64,000 nt of DNA from Lentilactobacillus senioris DSM 24302 = JCM 17472 (GCF_001436555.1 NZ_AYZR01000008.1:1-64000); one strand, 5' to 3'; positions 7,552 through 16,949 are shown, counted from the first letter of the stretch. The notes: generated from the sequence alone by a model not told the origin. Numbers and translations are program-made.

Positions 7552-9015
7552 ATGCCAGAAATTGACAATTTAACCCTTCATACGGATGCGTATGAAATTA
7601 ATATGATGGATACTTATTTTGAACAGGGGATTGAAAATCGGCATGCTGTGTTTGAAGCCTATTTCCGCAAATTACCATTTGGTAACGGCTACGCGGTATT
7701 TGCTGGCTTGGAACACGTAATTGATTATATCCAAAATATTCACTTTACTGAAGATGATATCAGTTATTTGAAGTCAGTTGGCGACTATTCGCCAGCCTTT
7801 TTGGAATATTTAAGAAACTTTGAGTTTAAAGGGACTATCCGCTCAGCCTTAGAAGGGGACTTAGTCTTTAACAACGAACCGATTGTGCAGGTAGAAGGCA
7901 CTATTGCTGAATGCCAGTTAGTGGAAACAGCGATTTTAAATATCGTAAACTACCAAACTTTAATTGCCACTAAAGCTGCTAGAATCCGAACTGTAGCTGG
8001 AGATGATCCGTTGTTAGAATTTGGAAGTCGCCGAGCACAAGAAGTTTCTGCAGCTATTTGGGGGACTCGAGCTGCTATTATCGGTGGTTTTGATGCCACT
8101 TCTAACGTTTTAGCCGGCAAAAAATTTGGAATTCCAATTAGTGGTACCCATGCTCATTCTATGGTTGAGGCTTACGGTAGCGATTATGCTGCTTTTAAAG
8201 CATACGCTCAAACGCACCATGATTGTGTTTTCTTAGTAGACACTTATGATACTTTGCGCAGTGGGGTTCCTAGTGCTATTCGAGTTGCCAAAGAATTTGG
8301 AGATCAAATTGATTTTCAAGGAGTTCGGATTGATTCTGGCGATATGGCCTACATTTCCAAACGAGTTCGCCAAATGTTAGATGATGCCGGTTATCCCGAT
8401 GCTAAAATTTATGCTTCTAATGATTTAGATGAACAAACCATTACTAGCCTTAAGATGCAAGGAGCCCGAATTGATATTTGGGGCGTGGGAACCAAAGTGA
8501 TTACCGCATTTGACCAACCGGCTTTAGGTGCCGTTTACAAGATGGTTTCTGTAGAAGACGAAAATGGTGAAATGATCGACACCATTAAAATTTCTAGTAA
8601 CGCTGAAAAAATTTCTACCCCTGGTAAAAAACAAGTTTGGCGATTAACCGACAAGGCCGATGGTAAATCAGAAGGTGATTATGTAGCGTTAGCTGATGAA
8701 GATCCACGAGAAGAAGATACCTTGTATCTATTCCACCCTCAATACACTTACATTAATCGAACCTTAGAAAACTTCACGGCAAGACCGGTGCTTCAACCGA
8801 TTTTTGAAGCCGGTAAGTTAGTGTATGAATTGCCTACCTTACAAGAAATTACGGAATACGCTAAGGCTAACCGGCGGTCGTTATGGCCAGAGTATAAACG
8901 AGAATTAAATCCACAATTTTATCCGGTGGACTTGTCTAAAGAATGTTGGGACAATAAGAACCGGATTATTAAAAAAGTGCGTACTTACGTTGATTCCATC
9001 AATCCTAACGAATAG
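7552..9015 (+). CDS. pncB: Nicotinate phosphoribosyltransferase
   Basis: A 487-residue enzyme converting nicotinate plus PRPP to nicotinate mononucleotide, the entry of the Preiss-Handler NAD salvage route. Recognisable blocks are LHTDAYEINM at the N terminus, EFGSRRAQ (about 161-168), SGTHAHSM (about 198-205, with the regulatory His) and FQGVRIDSGD. CAAGGAGG precedes the ATG. nadE follows after 11 bases, so uptake of nicotinate and the last NAD step share a transcript. Length matches the long bacterial type. Confidence 0.95.
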   Translation: MPEIDNLTLHTDAYEINMMDTYFEQGIENRHAVFEAYFRKLPFGNGYAVFAGLEHVIDYIQNIHFTEDDISYLKSVGDYSPAFLEYLRNFEFKGTIRSALEGDLVFNNEPIVQVEGTIAECQLVETAILNIVNYQTLIATKAARIRTVAGDDPLLEFGSRRAQEVSAAIWGTRAAIIGGFDATSNVLAGKKFGIPISGTHAHSMVEAYGSDYAAFKAYAQTHHDCVFLVDTYDTLRSGVPSAIRVAKEFGDQIDFQGVRIDSGDMAYISKRVRQMLDDAGYPDAKIYASNDLDEQTITSLKMQGARIDIWGVGTKVITAFDQPALGAVYKMVSVEDENGEMIDTIKISSNAEKISTPGKKQVWRLTDKADGKSEGDYVALADEDPREEDTLYLFHPQYTYINRTLENFTARPVLQPIFEAGKLVYELPTLQEITEYAKANRRSLWPEYKRELNPQFYPVDLSKECWDNKNRIIKKVRTYVDSINPNE

Positions 9016-9026
9016 GAGGCTAACTA

Positions 9027-9851
9027 ATGAGAACTAAACAAGCTGAAATTATTGCAGCCCTACACGTTGCTTCTCAAATCGATCCGCAAACAGAAATTAG
9101 AAGAACAATTGATTTCTTAAAAGAATACTTACAAGTTACCGGATTAAAAACGTATGTCTTAGGAATTTCTGGTGGACAAGATTCCACGTTGGCTGGTAAA
9201 TTAGCGCAACTAGCAATTAATGAATTACGTCAAGCAGATCCTGAAGCGGGCTATCAATTTATCGCGGTTCGATTACCATACGGAGTACAGGCAGATGAGT
9301 CTGATGCGCTAGCCGCTATTGACTTTATCGAAGCTGATCAAACCATGCGAGTAGATATTAAGGCGGCCACGGATGCTGCCGTCCAATCTTTACAGACCAA
9401 CAATTTGATGATTAGTGATTTTAATAAGGGAAACATCAAGGCTCGGCAGCGAATGATTGCCCAGTATGGGATTGCTGGAGAAACTAGTGGAGTGGTAATC
9501 GGAACTGATCATGCTGCGGAATCGGTTACCGGCTTTTACACTAAGTTTGGAGATGGAGCCGCTGATATTACTCCGCTATGGCGGTTAGATAAGCGCCAAG
9601 GACGCCAAATGTTAGCAGAATTGGGAGCACCAGAACATTTATATGCTAAAGTACCAACTGCTGACTTAGAAGAAGAACGACCAGCCTTACCAGACGAAGT
9701 AGCGTTGGGAGTTAGTTACGATGAAATTGACGATTACCTCGAGGGGTGCCCAGTTTCTGATCAAGCTGCTAAGACGATTGAGGGTTGGTACGACCGCACT
9801 GAACACAAGCGTCATTTACCCGTTACCATCTTTGATAATTTTTGGCGGTAG
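9027..9851 (+). CDS. nadE: NH3-dependent NAD+ synthetase
   Basis: A 274-residue enzyme that amidates deamido-NAD to NAD using ammonia and ATP. The ATP pyrophosphatase loop SGGQDSTL is at about 48-55; the second family block [22 protein letters not shown] is clear. There is no N-terminal glutaminase domain, as expected for the short form. It is cotranscribed with pncB (11-base gap, AGGAGG before the ATG) and is the last gene before the manganese riboswitch promoter. Confidence 0.96.
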   Translation: MRTKQAEIIAALHVASQIDPQTEIRRTIDFLKEYLQVTGLKTYVLGISGGQDSTLAGKLAQLAINELRQADPEAGYQFIAVRLPYGVQADESDALAAIDFIEADQTMRVDIKAATDAAVQSLQTNNLMISDFNKGNIKARQRMIAQYGIAGETSGVVIGTDHAAESVTGFYTKFGDGAADITPLWRLDKRQGRQMLAELGAPEHLYAKVPTADLEEERPALPDEVALGVSYDEIDDYLEGCPVSDQAAKTIEGWYDRTEHKRHLPVTIFDNFWR

Positions 9852-9857
9852 TTTTAA

Positions 9858-9886
9858 GTGACAAACTAAAAATTAACAGCTATAAT
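9858..9886 (+). promoter_or_regulatory. Promoter of the Mn riboswitch-ATPase operon
   Basis: GTGACA (9858-9863), 17 bases, TATAAT (9881-9886); predicted start near 9893, at the 5' edge of the riboswitch. Confidence 0.85.
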
Positions 9887-9889
9887 AAC

Positions 9890-10026
9890 TATAATCAAAA
9901 GGGAGTAACCGGCGGCCGATGGCTGCGATTATCTCGTCAGCGTGAAACTTTACGGTTTCCGGGATGTCTTAAACGGTGAGACTTATGAATCCATATTTAT
10001 GTGGGCTTATAAGTCTCTTTTTCTTT
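9890..10026 (+). promoter_or_regulatory. yybP-ykoY manganese riboswitch with terminator
   Basis: The conserved core is visible: GGGAGTAACC (9901-9910) as the first metal loop and CGTCAGCGTGAAAC followed by GTTTCCGG as the second, the pattern of yybP-ykoY aptamers. The expression platform is a terminator: GAGACTTAT (9978-9986) with ATAAGTCTC (10009-10017), then TTTTTCTTT. The left arm of the terminator overlaps the 3' strand of the aptamer base stem, so Mn2+ binding should prevent the terminator and switch the ATPase on. The family is known to sense Mn2+ and to control Mn exporters, including P-type ATPases in Lactococcus. Confidence 0.9.
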
Positions 10027-10041
10027 ATAAGGAGGAAGCAG

Positions 10042-12711
10042 ATGGCAAGTCAAACTGAACAATTTTACCAGCAAGATAGCTCCACCGTTTTAAAAGCAAT
10101 GCAAAGTACTGAAACGGGTTTGACGGCTCAACAGGTCTCAGAACGCCTTAATCAGTATGGACCCAATAAGTTAGTGGCTAAACGGCGGACGACTTTAATC
10201 GAAAAGTTTTTAGCGCAGTTTAAAGATCTAATGATTATTATTTTGTTAATTGCTGCGGTCATTGCCGGAATCGCCGGTGAACGTGCAGATGCCATCATTA
10301 TTTTAACGGTGGTAATTTTAAATGCTATTTTTGGAGTTTTCCAAGAAGCCAAAGCTGAAAATGCGATTGATTCTCTAAAGCAAATGGCGGCTCCCATGGC
10401 TACGGTGATAAGAGATGGTCATGAAACACGGGTTAATAGTGCTGAAATTGTCCCCGGGGACATTGTATTACTAGAAGCCGGTGATATTATTCCGGCCGAC
10501 ATTCGGTTTCTAAGTGCGAACGCGTTAAAGGTAGAAGAAGCGGCATTAACTGGTGAGTCGGTTCCGGTTAATAAACAAGTAGCTCCAATCGAAACCGCCG
10601 ATTTACCGTTAGGGGATCGCAAAGATTTGGGCTTTATGAACAGTAACGTAACTGCTGGCCGGGGATCCGGGGTGGTAATTGGTACTGGAATGCAGACGGA
10701 AGTAGGGAAAATTGCTACGATGTTAGATGCTGCTAGTGAAACCACTACCCCACTTCAAGAAAACCTGAAGCAGTTAGGAAAAGTGCTGACCGTTTTAATT
10801 TTAATTATTGCCGTAGTGGTTTTCGGAATTGGAATGTTACGTGGTCAAGAATCAGTCTTAGATATGTTGTTAACTTCAATTTCATTAGCGGTAGCTGCTA
10901 TTCCAGAAGGGTTGCCAGCGATTGTTACCGTTACTCTAGCGATTGGGACGCAACAAATGGCGCGCCATAAAGCATTGATCCGGAAATTACCAGCAGTGGA
11001 AACTCTGGGAAGTACTGACATTATTGCTTCTGATAAGACGGGAACGCTGACTCAAAATAAAATGACGGTCGAAGCGGTATTTGTGAACCAAGAATTCCAT
11101 GGCGATGTGACTAAAGATTATGAAACTACTAAGCCATTAACGGCCGTGATGTTGTTAAATAACGATACTAAATTTGATAATGGTCAACTCCTGGGGGATC
11201 CCACTGAAACGGCATTAGTCCAGTACTATTTAGATCAAAATTTAGAAGTGGAACAGTACCTAAAAGACCGACCTCGATTAGCGGAAATTCCGTTTGATTC
11301 TGAACGTAAGCTCATGACGACGTTTAATCAGTTACCAGACCACCGAATTTTGGTGACTTTTAAAGGGGCACCCGATCAATTACTCAAACGAGTAACCCAA
11401 ATTGATGTCGATGGCCAGGTCCGTCCCATTACAGATGCAGATCGTGAATTGATTTTAGCAACTAATCATGATTTAGCGTCTGAAGCATTGCGGGTATTAG
11501 CCATGGCGTATAAAATTACTGACCAAGTGCCTGAAGAAGCTGATTTGACTTCAGAAAAACAAGAGCGCGATATGATATTTGTGGGGTTAATTGGGATGAT
11601 TGACCCAGAACGGCCAGAAGTTTATCAAGCTGTCAAGGAAGCTAAATCGGCTGGAATTGCTCCTATTATGATTACTGGTGATCATAGCGATACTGCCGGA
11701 GCAATTGCTGCTCGTTTAGGAATTCTAGATACCCAGCGCGGTAATGAACAAATTTTAACCGGGGCTGAATTAGATGAACAAAGTGATGCTCAATTTGAGC
11801 AAAACGTGGCTAAATACACGGTTTATGCACGAGTAGCCCCAGAACACAAGGTGCGAATCGTGAATGCTTGGCAGAAAAAAGGTAAGGTAGTTGCGATGAC
11901 TGGTGACGGGGTTAACGATGCCCCAGCACTAAAGGCAGCTGATATTGGAATTGGGATGGGAATTACCGGAACCGAAGTATCTAAAGAAGCTAGTGATATG
12001 GTGCTGGCAGACGATAACTTTGCAACTATTGTTACTGCTGTTAAAGCTGGGCGAAAGGTGTTTGCCAATATCCAAAAGGCGTTGCAATATCTGTTATCAG
12101 CTAACTTGGGTGAGGTTTTAACCTTGTTTGTGATGACTTTAATGGGTTGGCAAATTTTAGCACCGGTTCAAATCCTGTGGATTAATTTAGTGACCGATAC
12201 TTTTCCAGCCATTGCCTTGGGAGTTGAGCCGGCGGAACCAGGAATCATGGATCGAAAGCCGCGAGGTAGAAAATCTAATTTCTTATCAGGTGGGGTAATG
12301 AGTAATATCTTGTACCAAGGATTGTTGGAAGGCGCGATTACTTTAGGAGTATACGCCTTTGCAATTAGTTTTCCGGTGCACCACAGTCCGGAATTAGCCC
12401 ATGCCGATGCATTAACTATGGCTTACGCAACTTTAGGACTGTTGCAGTTATTCCATGCCTTTAACTCTAAGACGATTCACCAATCGATCTTCAAGGTCGG
12501 CTTGTTTAAAAATAAATTCTTCAACTGGGCTTTACTTAGTTCAGCGATTTTATTGGTATTGACGATTGCAGTGCCAGGGTTTAACCAACTATTTCATGTG
12601 ACCGAATTAACTGCTTTCCAATGGTTAATTGTTGTATTCGGTGGTATCCTTATGGTATTAGTTGTAGAAATAGTGAAATTAGTTCAACGAAAAGTATTTC
12701 ACTTAGAATAG
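10042..12711 (+). CDS. P2-type cation-transporting ATPase, probable Mn2+ (or Ca2+) exporter
   Basis: An 889-residue membrane pump. Visible landmarks: N-terminal cation ATPase domain, TGES actuator loop (170-173), PEGLP ion-site helix (about 290), DKTGTLT with phosphorylated D331, KGAP nucleotide site, TGD and GDGVND hinge, then six C-terminal helices. The sequence is of the PMR1/SERCA class, whose bacterial members export Ca2+ or Mn2+. Its Mn riboswitch points to Mn2+ export. The ATG at 10042 is chosen since AAGGAGG lies at 10029-10035; an upstream ATG at about 9985 is inside the terminator hairpin. A small gene of unknown function follows after 10 bases. Confidence 0.92.
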   Translation: MASQTEQFYQQDSSTVLKAMQSTETGLTAQQVSERLNQYGPNKLVAKRRTTLIEKFLAQFKDLMIIILLIAAVIAGIAGERADAIIILTVVILNAIFGVFQEAKAENAIDSLKQMAAPMATVIRDGHETRVNSAEIVPGDIVLLEAGDIIPADIRFLSANALKVEEAALTGESVPVNKQVAPIETADLPLGDRKDLGFMNSNVTAGRGSGVVIGTGMQTEVGKIATMLDAASETTTPLQENLKQLGKVLTVLILIIAVVVFGIGMLRGQESVLDMLLTSISLAVAAIPEGLPAIVTVTLAIGTQQMARHKALIRKLPAVETLGSTDIIASDKTGTLTQNKMTVEAVFVNQEFHGDVTKDYETTKPLTAVMLLNNDTKFDNGQLLGDPTETALVQYYLDQNLEVEQYLKDRPRLAEIPFDSERKLMTTFNQLPDHRILVTFKGAPDQLLKRVTQIDVDGQVRPITDADRELILATNHDLASEALRVLAMAYKITDQVPEEADLTSEKQERDMIFVGLIGMIDPERPEVYQAVKEAKSAGIAPIMITGDHSDTAGAIAARLGILDTQRGNEQILTGAELDEQSDAQFEQNVAKYTVYARVAPEHKVRIVNAWQKKGKVVAMTGDGVNDAPALKAADIGIGMGITGTEVSKEASDMVLADDNFATIVTAVKAGRKVFANIQKALQYLLSANLGEVLTLFVMTLMGWQILAPVQILWINLVTDTFPAIALGVEPAEPGIMDRKPRGRKSNFLSGGVMSNILYQGLLEGAITLGVYAFAISFPVHHSPELAHADALTMAYATLGLLQLFHAFNSKTIHQSIFKVGLFKNKFFNWALLSSAILLVLTIAVPGFNQLFHVTELTAFQWLIVVFGGILMVLVVEIVKLVQRKVFHLE

Positions 12712-12721
12712 GAGAAAGATA

Positions 12722-13153
12722 ATGAAACAAGCTAATGTTCAAGTTTATGCGGGGGTTTTATCACAAGTAATTGATTCTACTACTCAAAATGGTTCTGATC
12801 TAAATGACGACTTTGAATTACTTCGTAAGGCTATTGACGATGATAAGGTAGCAGATATTGATTCTGATAAATTAACTAAGATTCAAAAGCATTTCCAAGA
12901 GGGAACTGATATTTACAAAGAAAACCTCTTAAAATTAGAAAAAGTGGCGGTACCCGTTAAAATTTTGGGGCGTCACAAACAATTAATTAAGCATTACGAA
13001 GACTACACTAATGCTTGCCAAGCAATGACTGACAGTATTAATCCGGAAGCTAACAGCGTGGTAGTTGAGATGTTTAACCAATCAGAAAAGGACCAAGAAG
13101 CTGCTATTGCGGCCATTTCAAATACTACTAGTCGTATTATGAGCGCAATGTAA
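12722..13153 (+). CDS. Small helical protein of unknown function in the Mn-riboswitch operon
   Basis: I do not recognise this 143-residue protein. It is predicted to be soluble, acidic and mainly helical, with no signal peptide, membrane segment or cysteine pattern (one Cys, near 99). An acidic stretch (DLNDDFELL...DDDKVADIDSDK) spans about 25-50; the middle has a basic patch (KILGRHKQLIKHYEDY). It starts 10 bases after the ATPase with its own GGAG site and ends before a terminator, so it is under the same manganese control. It could be an accessory to metal handling or a passenger; nothing in the sequence decides this. Confidence 0.75.
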   Translation: MKQANVQVYAGVLSQVIDSTTQNGSDLNDDFELLRKAIDDDKVADIDSDKLTKIQKHFQEGTDIYKENLLKLEKVAVPVKILGRHKQLIKHYEDYTNACQAMTDSINPEANSVVVEMFNQSEKDQEAAIAAISNTTSRIMSAM

Positions 13154-13163
13154 TTACTACATT

Positions 13164-13192
13164 AACGATTACCGAACGGTAGTCGTTTTTGT
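13164..13192 (+). terminator. Terminator of the ATPase operon
   Basis: ACGATTACCG pairs with CGGTAGTCGT closing a tight loop, followed by five T's. Confidence 0.85.
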
Positions 13193-13214
13193 TTCGCAAA
13201 AAAAGGAAGGTACT

Positions 13215-15383
13215 ATGGCTGATCAAGAACTAACGCAACAAATTTTAAAGCAACTGCCAGAATTAAAAGCAGCTCAAATTAATGCTACCCTCGAAATGTT
13301 GGGAGAAGGCGATACCGTTCCGTTTATTGCTAGATACCGAAAAGAACGGACTCAGAATTTAGATGAAGTTCAGATTCGGTCAATTATGGATACAGCCAAT
13401 CAAATTCAAGCACTAAATAAACGTCGCTCAGATATTTTAAAGCGAATTGAAGAGCAAGGTGCTCTTACCCCTAAATTGCAGCAGGCGATTAACGCTGCTG
13501 ATAAAATGCAACAATTAGAGAATCTGTATTTACCGTATAAACAAAAACGGCGAACAAAGGCCACTATTGCTAAAGAATTAGGATTGGCCCCAATTGCAGA
13601 AGCCGTTTTTAAATTTGCTCCGCAATTAGATTCTCAAATTAATCAAATGATCAATCACAGTCCCGAATTACCGGATCGCGAAGCTGTTTTGGCTGGTGTC
13701 CACGAAATTTTGGCGGAAACAATTAGTGAACACGCTCAATTTCGTGATTGGATTTTAACTGCTACTCAAAAAAACGGTAATTTGGTAGTTAAAGTCAAAA
13801 AAGGTGGGAAAGAAAAAGATGAAGAGGGCAAGTACGAGCAGTATTATGACTTTAATCAACGACTCAAAGCCATTCCGGGATTTAGAACTTTAGCCATTAA
13901 TCGGGGCGAAAAAGAAGGAATTTTAACCGTTAAGGTTGAAGCTAATACTGATGAAATTATTAATTATTTACAATTTAAGTTAATTCAAAAACGCTCTGGC
14001 TTGGCAGCGGAACTACTTAATGATGCCATCGATGCCGCCTACAAACGGTTTATTGGTCCAGCAATCGAACGAGAAATTCGCAATGAATTGACGGAAGCGG
14101 CAGAAACTCACGCGATTACCGTTTTTGGAGAGAATTTATATCATTTATTAATGCAAGCCCCTTTAAAGGGAAAGATTGTTATGGGCTTCGATCCTGCTTA
14201 CCGGACTGGTTGTAAGCTGGCAATTATGGATGCTAATGGTAAATTTTTAGCCAAACAAGTTATTTATCCTCACAAACCAGCTGCCACTAGTAAGCGAGAA
14301 GCTGCGATGCCAACTTTTATTGACCTACTGGAAAAATACCAAGTAGAAATGATTGCGATTGGCAACGGAACCGCTAGTCGAGAATCAGAACAGTTTGTGG
14401 CGGAAGCCTTGAAAAAAATTAAGCGGCCAATTTATTACGTAATTACTAATGAAGCCGGTGCTTCCGTGTACTCAGCCAGTCAAGTTGCGCGGGATGAATT
14501 CCCGGATTTCAACGTGGAAGAACGGTCTGCCGTTAGTATTGGCCGAAGAATTCAAGACCCGTTGGCAGAATTAGTTAAAATTGATCCGCAAGCTATTGGG
14601 GTGGGCCAGTATCAACATGATGTGGCTCAAAAGCAGTTAACGGCTCAATTAGACCAAGTGGTGGAAACAGCGGTTAACCAGGTAGGGGTAAACGTCAACA
14701 CGGCTAGTCCGGAATTACTAATTCATATTTCGGGATTAACCAAGACCACGGCCCAAAATATCGTTAAATTTAGAAACGAAAATGGCCCGTTTGCTTCCCG
14801 CAAAAATTTAGCTAAAGTTCCCCGGCTAGGACCTAAGGCATATGAACAATCGGTCGGCTTCTTAAGAATTATTGGAGGAAAATCACCGTTAGACAATACT
14901 GATATCCATCCAGAAAGTTATCCCCAAACTATGGCCCTACTACAAGAATTAGGATTCACTGAAGCTGATTTGGGTACTGAAGAATTAAAAGCCAAATTGA
15001 GCCAAATTGAGATTGCTACAGTTAGCCAAAAACTAGCGATTGGAGAACAAACGTTAACCGATATTATTGCTAGTTTGCAACACCCGGGACGCGATTTACG
15101 TGATGAGATGCCAGCCCCATTATTGCGACAGGATGTTTTAACGATGGCTGATTTAAAACCAGGGATGCAACTGCAAGGAACGGTAAGAAACGTAGTTGAT
15201 TTCGGAGTATTTGTTGACATTGGAGTGAAGCATGATGGTTTGGTACACATTTCCAAAATGAGTAATCACTATGTTAGCTCTCCGGCTAAGTTAGCTTCCG
15301 TGGGCGACATTGTAACGGTCTGGATAGATTCGGTAGACGAAAAACGCAATAGAATTCAGCTAACGATGGTGGCTCCTGAATAG
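13215..15383 (+). CDS. tex: Tex family RNA-binding transcription accessory protein
   Basis: A 722-residue cytoplasmic nucleic-acid-binding protein. Domain order is that of Tex: helical N-terminal region with FIARYRKERTQNLDEVQIR, a YqgF/RNase H-like fold (about 325-450, beginning GFDPAYRTGCK), paired helix-hairpin-helix motifs (about 495-560, NVNTASPELL and LGPKAYEQ), and a C-terminal S1 domain (about 650-720, GTVRNVVDFGVFVDIG). Tex proteins affect transcription and stress survival; the exact role is unclear. AGGAAGG precedes the ATG, and the SprT-like gene begins 8 bases after the stop. Confidence 0.95.
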   Translation: MADQELTQQILKQLPELKAAQINATLEMLGEGDTVPFIARYRKERTQNLDEVQIRSIMDTANQIQALNKRRSDILKRIEEQGALTPKLQQAINAADKMQQLENLYLPYKQKRRTKATIAKELGLAPIAEAVFKFAPQLDSQINQMINHSPELPDREAVLAGVHEILAETISEHAQFRDWILTATQKNGNLVVKVKKGGKEKDEEGKYEQYYDFNQRLKAIPGFRTLAINRGEKEGILTVKVEANTDEIINYLQFKLIQKRSGLAAELLNDAIDAAYKRFIGPAIEREIRNELTEAAETHAITVFGENLYHLLMQAPLKGKIVMGFDPAYRTGCKLAIMDANGKFLAKQVIYPHKPAATSKREAAMPTFIDLLEKYQVEMIAIGNGTASRESEQFVAEALKKIKRPIYYVITNEAGASVYSASQVARDEFPDFNVEERSAVSIGRRIQDPLAELVKIDPQAIGVGQYQHDVAQKQLTAQLDQVVETAVNQVGVNVNTASPELLIHISGLTKTTAQNIVKFRNENGPFASRKNLAKVPRLGPKAYEQSVGFLRIIGGKSPLDNTDIHPESYPQTMALLQELGFTEADLGTEELKAKLSQIEIATVSQKLAIGEQTLTDIIASLQHPGRDLRDEMPAPLLRQDVLTMADLKPGMQLQGTVRNVVDFGVFVDIGVKHDGLVHISKMSNHYVSSPAKLASVGDIVTVWIDSVDEKRNRIQLTMVAPE

Positions 15384-15391
15384 GAGGGTAG

Positions 15392-15844
15392 ATGACAGAT
15401 AAACAATTACAACAACTAGTAGAGCAAATTTCCTTAGAGTTTTTCGCTAAACCCTTTAAACATCAAGCAACTTTTAACTCTCGTCTGAAAACGACTGGTG
15501 GACGTTACCATTTGGCTAGTCATAATATAGACATTAATCCGTTAATGCTAACTGAATTTTCACGGGAGAACTTAATCGGGGTTATTAAGCATGAACTATG
15601 TCATTATCATTTACACTTGGCGGGTGCTCCTAGTAATCACCGAAGTAAAGAATTTAAGTCATTATTATTAGCAGTAGGAGGTAGTCGTTATGCTCCTAAA
15701 ACTTCGAAAGCCAAGCCTTCAGCAAAGTTACATCACTATCGATGTCTTGATTGTGGCCAACGGTATGACCGACAAAGATTAGTGAACACTACCAAATATC
15801 GTTGTGGCAAGTGTCATGGAAAATTACAGTTGATTTCGGCATAG
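15392..15844 (+). CDS. SprT-like zinc metalloprotease family protein
   Basis: A 150-residue SprT-family protein. The zincin motif HELCHYHLH starts at H67 (HExxH with Glu68). The C terminus has a zinc ribbon made of CLDC and CGKC pairs (about 118-142). In Bacillus the relative is YdcK. Function in bacteria is unproven, though eukaryotic relatives cut DNA-protein crosslinks. GGAGGG overlaps the tex stop codon, so the two genes are translated from one message. Confidence 0.88.
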   Translation: MTDKQLQQLVEQISLEFFAKPFKHQATFNSRLKTTGGRYHLASHNIDINPLMLTEFSRENLIGVIKHELCHYHLHLAGAPSNHRSKEFKSLLLAVGGSRYAPKTSKAKPSAKLHHYRCLDCGQRYDRQRLVNTTKYRCGKCHGKLQLISA

Positions 15845-15893
15845 TTTGCCGTAATAGATTATAATTAAAGAAAACAGTGTTGGAGGTTAGAAT

Positions 15894-16772
15894 ATGTCAA
15901 AGACAATTGTACGAGTTCCAGCTTCTTCAGCAAATGTGGGATCCGGGATGGATTCTATTGGGGTAGCATTTCATTTGTACTACACGGTAATTGTGGAAGA
16001 AGAAACCGATCATTGGCAAATTAACCATGCCTTGGGAAGTAATATTCCTACGGATGAAAAAAACTTGATGGTGCAGACCATCTTACAAATTGATCCTAAA
16101 ATTCATCCACACCAATTAACAGTCATTTCCGATATTCCGATCGCTCATGGATTGGGTTCAAGTACTACTGCGGTAGTAGCCGGAATTAAAATTGCTAACG
16201 TGTTAGGTGAATTAAATCTGTCCTTAGAAGAACAGATTGATTTAGGCGCAAAATTTGAAGGTCATGCTGAAAATATTGCGGCTGCAATGATGGGAAATAT
16301 GGCTATTACTAGCTTTGATGGGAAGCATGCTCAGGTAGTTAACGCCGAGTTACCAGATGCTTCTGCGTTGTTTTATATTCGTCCAGATGGGATTAGTGAA
16401 GCAGCAAGCCGAGCCAAGTTACCGCAAGAAATTGACTATACGACGGCAATTCATTCTAGTAGCGTTACTAATGTGTTTGTCGGTTTAGTTTGTCAGGGAA
16501 AATGGGAAGAAGCCGTTCCTATGGTAGAAAACGATCAATTTCACGAGCCATATCGACTAGACTTGGTCCCAGAATTAAAAACCATTCGAGATAAAGCTCA
16601 TGAACTGGGAATTTACGGCACTTATCTTAGTGGCGCAGGTCCTACTATTGCTACTTTTGGTGATTACACCAAATTAACCGAATTGCGAATGGAATTACAA
16701 AAGTTGAACTTAAAAGGCAGTCTACGGATTATGAATGTTGATCATAATGGTACTGATGTCCGAGGAGAATAA
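15894..16772 (+). CDS. thrB: Homoserine kinase
   Basis: A 292-residue GHMP-family kinase that phosphorylates homoserine for threonine synthesis. The ATP loop PIAHGLGSSTTA (about 83-94) and the C-terminal GTYLSGAGPTIATFG block are plain; the N-terminal RVPASSANVGSGMDSIG is the homoserine kinase signature. TTGGAGG precedes the ATG. Neither thrC nor hom is beside it here, which is unusual since these normally cluster. TATAAT at 15860-15865 may be its promoter, but no good -35 is visible. Confidence 0.94.
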   Translation: MSKTIVRVPASSANVGSGMDSIGVAFHLYYTVIVEEETDHWQINHALGSNIPTDEKNLMVQTILQIDPKIHPHQLTVISDIPIAHGLGSSTTAVVAGIKIANVLGELNLSLEEQIDLGAKFEGHAENIAAAMMGNMAITSFDGKHAQVVNAELPDASALFYIRPDGISEAASRAKLPQEIDYTTAIHSSSVTNVFVGLVCQGKWEEAVPMVENDQFHEPYRLDLVPELKTIRDKAHELGIYGTYLSGAGPTIATFGDYTKLTELRMELQKLNLKGSLRIMNVDHNGTDVRGE

Positions 16773-16780
16773 AAAAAGGC

Positions 16781-16809
16781 TTGCAGACAAGATAATTATT
16801 TGCTATAAT
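16781..16809 (+). promoter_or_regulatory. Promoter of tRNA-Leu(AAG)
   Basis: TTGCAG (16781-16786), 17 bases, TATAAT (16804-16809); the tRNA begins 13 bases downstream. Confidence 0.7.
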
Positions 16810-16822
16810 TTTTCTTGTTGAT

Positions 16823-16908
16823 GCGGCCATGGCGGAATTGGCAGACGCGCAAGATTAAGGATCTTGTCCGGATTTACCCGGGTGGAGGTTCGAACCCTCT
16901 TGGCCGCA
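16823..16908 (+). tRNA. tRNA-Leu (AAG)
   Basis: Type II tRNA: acceptor GCGGCCA (16823-16829) with TGGCCGC (16901-16907), discriminator A. The anticodon stem CAAGA/TCTTG encloses TTAAGGA, so the anticodon is AAG, reading CUU and, if A34 becomes inosine, CUC and CUA. Most bacteria use GAG here. The deaminase TadA is encoded at 49788. Confidence 0.93.
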
Positions 16909-16913
16909 TAACT

Positions 16914-16949
16914 AAAGATCGAAGCAGATTACTTCGGTCTTTTTTTTGT
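16914..16949 (+). terminator. Terminator of tRNA-Leu
   Basis: AAAGATCGAAG pairs with CTTCGGTCTTT around CAGATTA, followed by a T run. Confidence 0.9.

Noticed and set aside
10419-10745. 108-codon minus-strand frame inside the P-type ATPase, plus similar frames in tex, dut/radA and gltX
   Set aside because: They mirror strongly coding plus-strand genes, have no ribosome sites and show no recognisable protein features.
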